Below, piece after piece: positions 59,567 to 64,000 of a stretch of 64,000 nucleotides of DNA; position 1 is the first letter of the stretch; every line of letters starts with the position of its first letter. Made by a program: the position numbers and the translations under genes. Location of the stretch: contig FOEZ01000005.1 of the NCBI GenBank assembly GCA_900110595.1, positions 124,001-188,000 on the forward strand, written 5' to 3'. A model generated the notes under the pieces. The model saw nothing but the letters and a program-made list of their open reading frames with translations, did no database searches and was not told the DNA's origin. The stretch is from Arthrobacter sp. OV608 (GTDB lineage: Bacteria > Actinomycetota > Actinomycetes > Actinomycetales > Micrococcaceae).

Positions 59567-60343
59567 ATGAAATGGGATCCGGCAAAGTACGTGCAGTTCG
59601 GCGACTACCGGGACCGCCCATTCTTTGACCTGACCGGCAGGGTCCACGCAGACCGGCCGGTGCAGGTGGTGGATCTGGGATGCGGACCGGGAAACCTCAC
59701 CGCCACACTCGCCGAGCGCTGGCCCGCGGCCGACGTCGTAGGCCTGGACTCCTCGGCCGAGATGCTGGCCAAAGCCGCGGCGGTTGCCGACAGCACCCCG
59801 TCCCTGCGCTTTGAGCTGATGGATATCGCCGACTGGATTCCATCGGACCAAGCGGACGTGGTGGTGAGCAACGCTGCCCTGCAATGGGTACCCGGCCACC
59901 AGGACATGATGCGGAAGTGGCTGGCCGCCCTTCATCCGGGTTCCTGGTTTGCCATGCAGGTTCCCGGCAACTTCAACGCCCCTTCACATGCATTGATGCG
60001 CGGGCTGGCCGGCTCACCCCGCTGGGAACCAAAGCTGCGGGGAGTGCTGCGGGGAGGCGAGTCCGTGGCAGAGCCTGCGGAGTACCTGGGGATCCTGCTC
60101 GACGCCGGGTTCACGGCCGATGCGTGGGAGACCACCTACCAGCAGGTCCTTGCGGGCCCGGATCCTGTGCTGGAGTGGGCGCGGGGCACCGCGCTTCGGC
60201 CTGTCCTGGCAGTCCTGCCACCCGAAGACGGCGCAGAATTCGAAGCAGAATACGCCGCACTGCTACGCGAAGCCTATCCGCCTGGTGTCCACGGCACAGT
60301 GTTTCCCTTCCGCCGGATCTTCGCGGTAGGGCGCAAGGTATAG
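59567..60343 (+). CDS. tam: Trans-aconitate 2-methyltransferase
   Basis: A 258-residue class I SAM methyltransferase. Motif I is VVDLGCGPGNLTATLAERWP (about 37-56), motif II GLDSSAEML and motif III VVVSNAALQWVPGH. The start MKWDPAKYVQFGDYRDRPFFDL matches Tam enzymes, which methylate the toxic side product trans-aconitate. GGAGG sits 6-7 nt before ATG 59567, and TAGGCT (59525-59530) gives a short leader. Length is normal for the family. No aconitase gene is nearby. Confidence 0.88.
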   Translation: MKWDPAKYVQFGDYRDRPFFDLTGRVHADRPVQVVDLGCGPGNLTATLAERWPAADVVGLDSSAEMLAKAAAVADSTPSLRFELMDIADWIPSDQADVVVSNAALQWVPGHQDMMRKWLAALHPGSWFAMQVPGNFNAPSHALMRGLAGSPRWEPKLRGVLRGGESVAEPAEYLGILLDAGFTADAWETTYQQVLAGPDPVLEWARGTALRPVLAVLPPEDGAEFEAEYAALLREAYPPGVHGTVFPFRRIFAVGRKV

Positions 60344-60419
60344 CGGGTGAAAGTCCATTCGCTGGACGTTCTCCACAGGCTAGTCACGTGGCATGACAGA
60401 GAAAGTAAGTGATATGCCT

Positions 60420-60425
60420 TACAAT
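60420..60425 (+). promoter_or_regulatory. Putative -10 box (TACAAT) of the ABC exporter operon
   Basis: TACAAT is a strong -10-like hexamer about 70 nt before the first exporter gene. No good -35 box at a normal spacing was found. Confidence 0.35.
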
Positions 60426-60494
60426 TGCGGGGTTGGCTGAATTGGGGTGGCCGCCAGCCGCCCTGGCAGGCATCCCGATCACCGTGGAGGCGTG

Positions 60495-62258
60495 GTGCTG
60501 ATCGCTCTGATGAGGCGGCTGCTGGACGGGTATAGAGCCCGGATCGCGGCTATCGTTCTCCTGCAACTGGTCCAGGCCGCGGCCAACCTCCTGCTGCCAA
60601 CAGTAAATGCGGCAATCGTCGATGACGGCATCGTGGCAGGCAACACCGCAGTCATTTCGCGCCTGGGAATGGTGATGGCGGTGATCGCCGTCCTGCAGGC
60701 GGCGGCGGCCATAGCAGCCGGCTACCTGGCTGCTCTTGTCGCCATGAAGATGGGCCAACAGCTCCGCGGCGAGATTTTTGCCAAAATCCAGTCGCTGTCC
60801 TCCCAGGATGTTGCCGTCTTCGGAACCCAGAGCCTGACTACCCGCGCCACCAACGACACCCAGCAGATCCAGGCCTTCGCTGTACTGGTGTTCACCATGC
60901 TGGTGGCCGGGCCGGCGATGGGGGTTGGCGGAGTGGCCATGGCGCTGCAACAGGATGTGGCGTTGTCATCAGTGGTGATCGTTATCGTGCCCCTGCTCCT
61001 GCTGATCATGTATCTCGTTGTCCGGCGGCTGATCCCGCTGTACCGCGACGGCCAGGAACTGCTGGACCGCGCGGGCGGCATCCTTCGGGAGCAGATCATC
61101 GGCGCCGCCGTGATCCGCTCCTTTGTCCGCCAGGACCATGAAATCCGGCGCTTCGCCCGGGTCAACAGCAGCCTCACCGCCAACAACCTCTCATCTGCGC
61201 TGCTGGTTGCAGGCATGCTCCCGCTGGTCATGCTCGTGGTGAATATCTCTTCAGTGGCCGTGGTGTGGTTCGGCGGGCACAGAATCCAGGCGGGCGAGAT
61301 GAATATCGGCGCCCTTACTGCCTTCATCGCCTACATCCTGCAGATCCTGCTCGCCATCATGATGTCCATGTACGTCCTGATGACTGCCCCCCGCGCGTCT
61401 GTCAGTGCCGAGCGGATCAGTGCGGTCCTGGATACGGAGCCATCAGTACGCCAACCAGAGAACCCCGAGTCCCTTTCCCCGCAGCCGCTTCCCATGTCGA
61501 GGGACCCGCTGCGGCCGGCCACACTGGAGTTCAGCCAGGTTGGCTTCTCCTACCCGGGAGCCGAGGCTCCCGTCCTGACCGACATCAGCTTTGCCGCCCG
61601 TCCGGGCACCATAACGGCGATCGTGGGTTCAACCGGCAGCGGAAAGTCCACCCTCCTCAACCTCATTCCGCGCTTCCTTGATTCCACTGCGGGACGCATC
61701 AGCCTGGGCGGGGTGGACATCAAGGCGATGTCGCTGGACAGCCTGCGGGAATCCATGGCGGTTGTTCCACAGCGGTCCCACCTCTTCACGGGCACTATCG
61801 GCGACAACCTTCGAATGGCGAAACCGGACGCCACGGACGCGGAACTCTGGGAAGTCCTGGAGACCGCCCAGACCATGCGTTTTATGCGGGACCTGCCGCT
61901 GGGGCTTGCAACTCCGTTGGGCCAGGGCGGCACCAACCTTTCCGGCGGCCAGAGGCAGCGGTTGTGCATTGCCCGTGCGCTCCTGCGCAAAGCTCCGCTG
62001 TACCTGTTCGATGACAGCTTCTCAGCACTGGACTACGACACCGATACCCGGCTCAGGCAGGCACTCCAGTCAACGTTGGCATCGGCCACAGTGATTGTTG
62101 TAGCGGAAAGGATTTCCGCTGTGGAAGGCGCCGGGCTCATCCTGGTGCTCGACGGCGGGCGGGTGGTAGCGCAGGGAACGCACCAGGAGTTGCTGGAGAC
62201 ATCCGAAACTTACCGGGAAATAGCGGAGTCTCAGCTTGCCCTGGATGGCCGGCAGTGA
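60495..62258 (+). CDS. ABC exporter half-transporter with degenerate ATP site (subunit 1)
   Basis: A 587-residue fused transmembrane-plus-ATPase protein. Six segments span about 10-310. The ATPase domain (about 340-585) has Walker A GSTGSGKS, signature LSGGQRQR, but Walker B is LYLFDDSFSALD (Asp for the catalytic Glu) and the switch histidine is replaced (VVAERISAV). This half therefore supplies a degenerate site, as in TM287/288 or TmrAB-type heterodimers. GTG 60495 follows GGAGG by 4 nt; ATG 60510 is the alternative. The partner gene overlaps its stop as GTGA. Confidence 0.88.
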   Translation: MLIALMRRLLDGYRARIAAIVLLQLVQAAANLLLPTVNAAIVDDGIVAGNTAVISRLGMVMAVIAVLQAAAAIAAGYLAALVAMKMGQQLRGEIFAKIQSLSSQDVAVFGTQSLTTRATNDTQQIQAFAVLVFTMLVAGPAMGVGGVAMALQQDVALSSVVIVIVPLLLLIMYLVVRRLIPLYRDGQELLDRAGGILREQIIGAAVIRSFVRQDHEIRRFARVNSSLTANNLSSALLVAGMLPLVMLVVNISSVAVVWFGGHRIQAGEMNIGALTAFIAYILQILLAIMMSMYVLMTAPRASVSAERISAVLDTEPSVRQPENPESLSPQPLPMSRDPLRPATLEFSQVGFSYPGAEAPVLTDISFAARPGTITAIVGSTGSGKSTLLNLIPRFLDSTAGRISLGGVDIKAMSLDSLRESMAVVPQRSHLFTGTIGDNLRMAKPDATDAELWEVLETAQTMRFMRDLPLGLATPLGQGGTNLSGGQRQRLCIARALLRKAPLYLFDDSFSALDYDTDTRLRQALQSTLASATVIVVAERISAVEGAGLILVLDGGRVVAQGTHQELLETSETYREIAESQLALDGRQ

Positions 62259-64000
62259 CTGCGGAAGCCGGGGCACCGGCGGTGAGGTTCTGGCCCACCG
62301 CCCGCAGGCTCCTGCGGCTGCTCCGGCCTTTCCGGCGCCACATGCTGGGCGCTGTGGCTGCCACCTGCGCATTCGCCGGGCTGAACGTGGCTGCTCCGAA
62401 ATACCTGGGCGACGCCACCGACCTTGTAGTGGACGGCGTACTCCAAGCGAACCTGGACCAGGAGGCGCTGGCGCTCATCCTGGGAACCGTGGCACTTATG
62501 TACGTCGGCGCCTCGCTGTTCAACTGGATCCAGGGGGCACTCTCCGCCCGCTCGGTACAGGGCTTGATGTATGGACTCCGGGAGGCGGTGGAGGGAAAAC
62601 TGCATCGGCTCCCGGCCACTTACTTCGGGGAGCGGTCCAGGGGCGATGTCCTCAGCCGCGCCACCAACGACATCGACAACATCACCCAGGCCTTGAACCA
62701 GCTCCTCACCCAGCTCATCATGTCCGTCCTGATGCTGTGCGGCTCGCTGGCCATGATGCTGTGGATCTCGCCACTGCTGGCCGCCATTGCGATTGCCACC
62801 GTACCGCTGTCCGCCCTGATCACTGTGCAAGTGGCCCGGAAATCCCAGGCCCAGTTCGAGAAGCAATGGATGGAAACGGGCCAGCTGAATGCGCACATGG
62901 AGGAATTTATTACGGGCCATGAGGTCATCAAAGCCTTCGGGCGGCAGGCGCAGGCGGCAGACGTGGTGGCCCGGAGCAATGAACGGCTGGCCCGGGCAGC
63001 TACCCGGGCGCAGTATTCGGCGGGGGTTGTTCAGCCCCTGATGGCCTTGATGTCCAACCTCAGCTACATCGCTGTTGCGGTGGTGGGTGCCCTCCAGGTG
63101 ATCGCCGGCGCCATGACCATCGGCGGCATCCAGGCTTTTATCCAGTTCAGCAGGCTCTTCACCCAGCCCGTTGGCCAGATAGGCGGAATGCTCAACCTCA
63201 TGCAATCCTGCGCTGCTTCCGCAGCCCGGGTCTTCGCCCTGCTCGATACCTCCGAGGAGCCGCGGGACGCGCCGTCCCCGGCCGCAGGTGCGCCTGTTGC
63301 TCCAGATGTCCGGGATCATGAAGGCCGCATCGTCTTTGACAATGTGACGTTCGGGTACCCCGGAGCAGCACCGGCGGTGCGTAATCTGTCCTTCAGCGTG
63401 GACCCGGGCCGGACGGTAGCGATTGTTGGGCACACGGGGGCGGGCAAAAGCACCGTGATCAACCTCCTCCTGCGTTTTTGTGAACCGGATTCCGGCCGGA
63501 TCACCATCGACGGAACGGATATCGCCGCTGTTCCCCGAGACCGCCTGCGGGAGCGTTTCGGCGTGGTACTCCAGGATGCGTGGCTCTTTGCCGGGACCAT
63601 CCGGGAAAACCTCGCCTACGGCAGGCCTGGGGCTACGGAGGCGGACATCCTGGCCGCCGCCGAGGCCAGCTATGTGGACCGCTTCGTCAGGTCGCTGCCT
63701 CAGGGGTATGACACCGTCCTGGAAAACGGCGGTGACGGGCTCAGCCAGGGCCAGCGGCAGCTGATCACCATCGCCCGGGCACAGCTGGCGGGCCGTTCCA
63801 TCCAAATCCTCGATGAGGCAACAAGTTCGGTGGACTCCCGGACGGAGTTGCTGATCCGCCAGGCGATGAACCGGCTGCGCCGTGGCCGCACCAGCTTCGT
63901 GATAGCCCACCGTTTGTCCACAGTGCGGGACGCTGATCTAATTCTGGTCATGGACCACGGACGGATCGTCGAGCAAGGCACCCACCAGGAGCTGCTCGTT
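62255..64000 (+). CDS. ABC exporter half-transporter (subunit 2, 3'-truncated by window end)
   Basis: 582 codons are visible with no stop before the window end. GTG 62255 overlaps the previous stop as GTGA. The N-terminal six-helix region (about 30-320) is followed by an ATPase domain with Walker A GHTGAGKS, signature LSQGQRQL, consensus Walker B IQILDEATSSVD and the switch histidine in VIAHRLSTV. It supplies the catalytic site to the heterodimer with subunit 1. The substrate may be a drug, lipid or peptide. Few residues are likely missing. Confidence 0.9.
   Translation, partial: MTAEAGAPAVRFWPTARRLLRLLRPFRRHMLGAVAATCAFAGLNVAAPKYLGDATDLVVDGVLQANLDQEALALILGTVALMYVGASLFNWIQGALSARSVQGLMYGLREAVEGKLHRLPATYFGERSRGDVLSRATNDIDNITQALNQLLTQLIMSVLMLCGSLAMMLWISPLLAAIAIATVPLSALITVQVARKSQAQFEKQWMETGQLNAHMEEFITGHEVIKAFGRQAQAADVVARSNERLARAATRAQYSAGVVQPLMALMSNLSYIAVAVVGALQVIAGAMTIGGIQAFIQFSRLFTQPVGQIGGMLNLMQSCAASAARVFALLDTSEEPRDAPSPAAGAPVAPDVRDHEGRIVFDNVTFGYPGAAPAVRNLSFSVDPGRTVAIVGHTGAGKSTVINLLLRFCEPDSGRITIDGTDIAAVPRDRLRERFGVVLQDAWLFAGTIRENLAYGRPGATEADILAAAEASYVDRFVRSLPQGYDTVLENGGDGLSQGQRQLITIARAQLAGRSIQILDEATSSVDSRTELLIRQAMNRLRRGRTSFVIAHRLSTVRDADLILVMDHGRIVEQGTHQELLV

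Overview
This 64 kb window is high-GC, densely packed bacterial chromosome. It fits the actinobacterial family Micrococcaceae, most likely Arthrobacter or Pseudarthrobacter. The grounds are many GTG starts, TANNNT-type -10 boxes placed 6-8 nt before start codons (leaderless genes), a CoaE-GrpB fusion, a DNA polymerase I with a degraded proofreading site, an Eis-like acetyltransferase, and the order polA - rpsA - coaE - uvrB - MFS, which is also found in mycobacteria. The genus is an inference. I see no rRNA, tRNA, CRISPR array, prophage or insertion sequence, and no stretch over 300 bases without a gene.

Region 1 (1-6.9 kb): end of a GH35 beta-galactosidase, an AraC-type regulator, a folate cyclodeaminase-like protein and an AtoE-type short-chain fatty acid transporter. 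A minus-strand operon follows: MSMEG_4193-type phosphatase, SCO1664-type kinase-fold protein and an MBL-fold hydrolase. Region 2 (7-20 kb) is dominated by AAA+/von Willebrand A modules. First comes a two-gene ChlI/MoxR-like ATPase plus vWA pair (+). After a methionine aminopeptidase and an MFS transporter comes a five-gene minus-strand operon: SWIM zinc finger, DUF5691 (HEAT-like), MoxR ATPase, DUF5682 and vWA. Three of its four gene junctions are 4-nt start/stop overlaps. DUF5682 carries two GxxH motifs and a glutamate, as in TIKI/TraB/PrgY putative metalloproteases. This operon is the best candidate here for an uncharacterised system.

Region 3 (20-31.5 kb): a stand-alone 5'-3' exonuclease, a ChaB/Rho-N protein, an EF-G-like GTPase with divergent G motifs, a CBS-pair protein, two small membrane genes behind a triple dyad repeat, an HrpB helicase, an alpha/beta hydrolase, a stand-alone LigD-type polymerase and a Sua5/YrdC protein. 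Region 4 (31.6-39 kb): an orphan KdpDE-like two-component pair, a VOC protein, a HAD-fold protein, a PiT phosphate transporter with a coupled small membrane protein, a dihydrofolate-reductase-family protein and a PaaI thioesterase.

Region 5 (39-55 kb) is the conserved housekeeping block: polA, Eis-like GNAT, rpsA, a GNAT/YigZ pair, an ABC-2 exporter, coaE-grpB, uvrB, terC behind a yybP-ykoY-type manganese riboswitch, and an MFS transporter. Region 6 (55-64 kb): a prolyl-aminopeptidase-like hydrolase with an SSAT-like acetyltransferase, a Ski2-type helicase, a trans-aconitate methyltransferase, and a heterodimeric ABC exporter with one degenerate ATP site; its second subunit runs off the window end.

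Several genes serve nucleic-acid upkeep (polA, uvrB, flap exonuclease, LigD-Pol, HrpB, Ski2-like helicase, Sua5). Others serve transport and metal or phosphate balance (TerC with riboswitch, PiT, KdpDE-like pair). All functional calls rest on motif recognition by eye; no database search was run.
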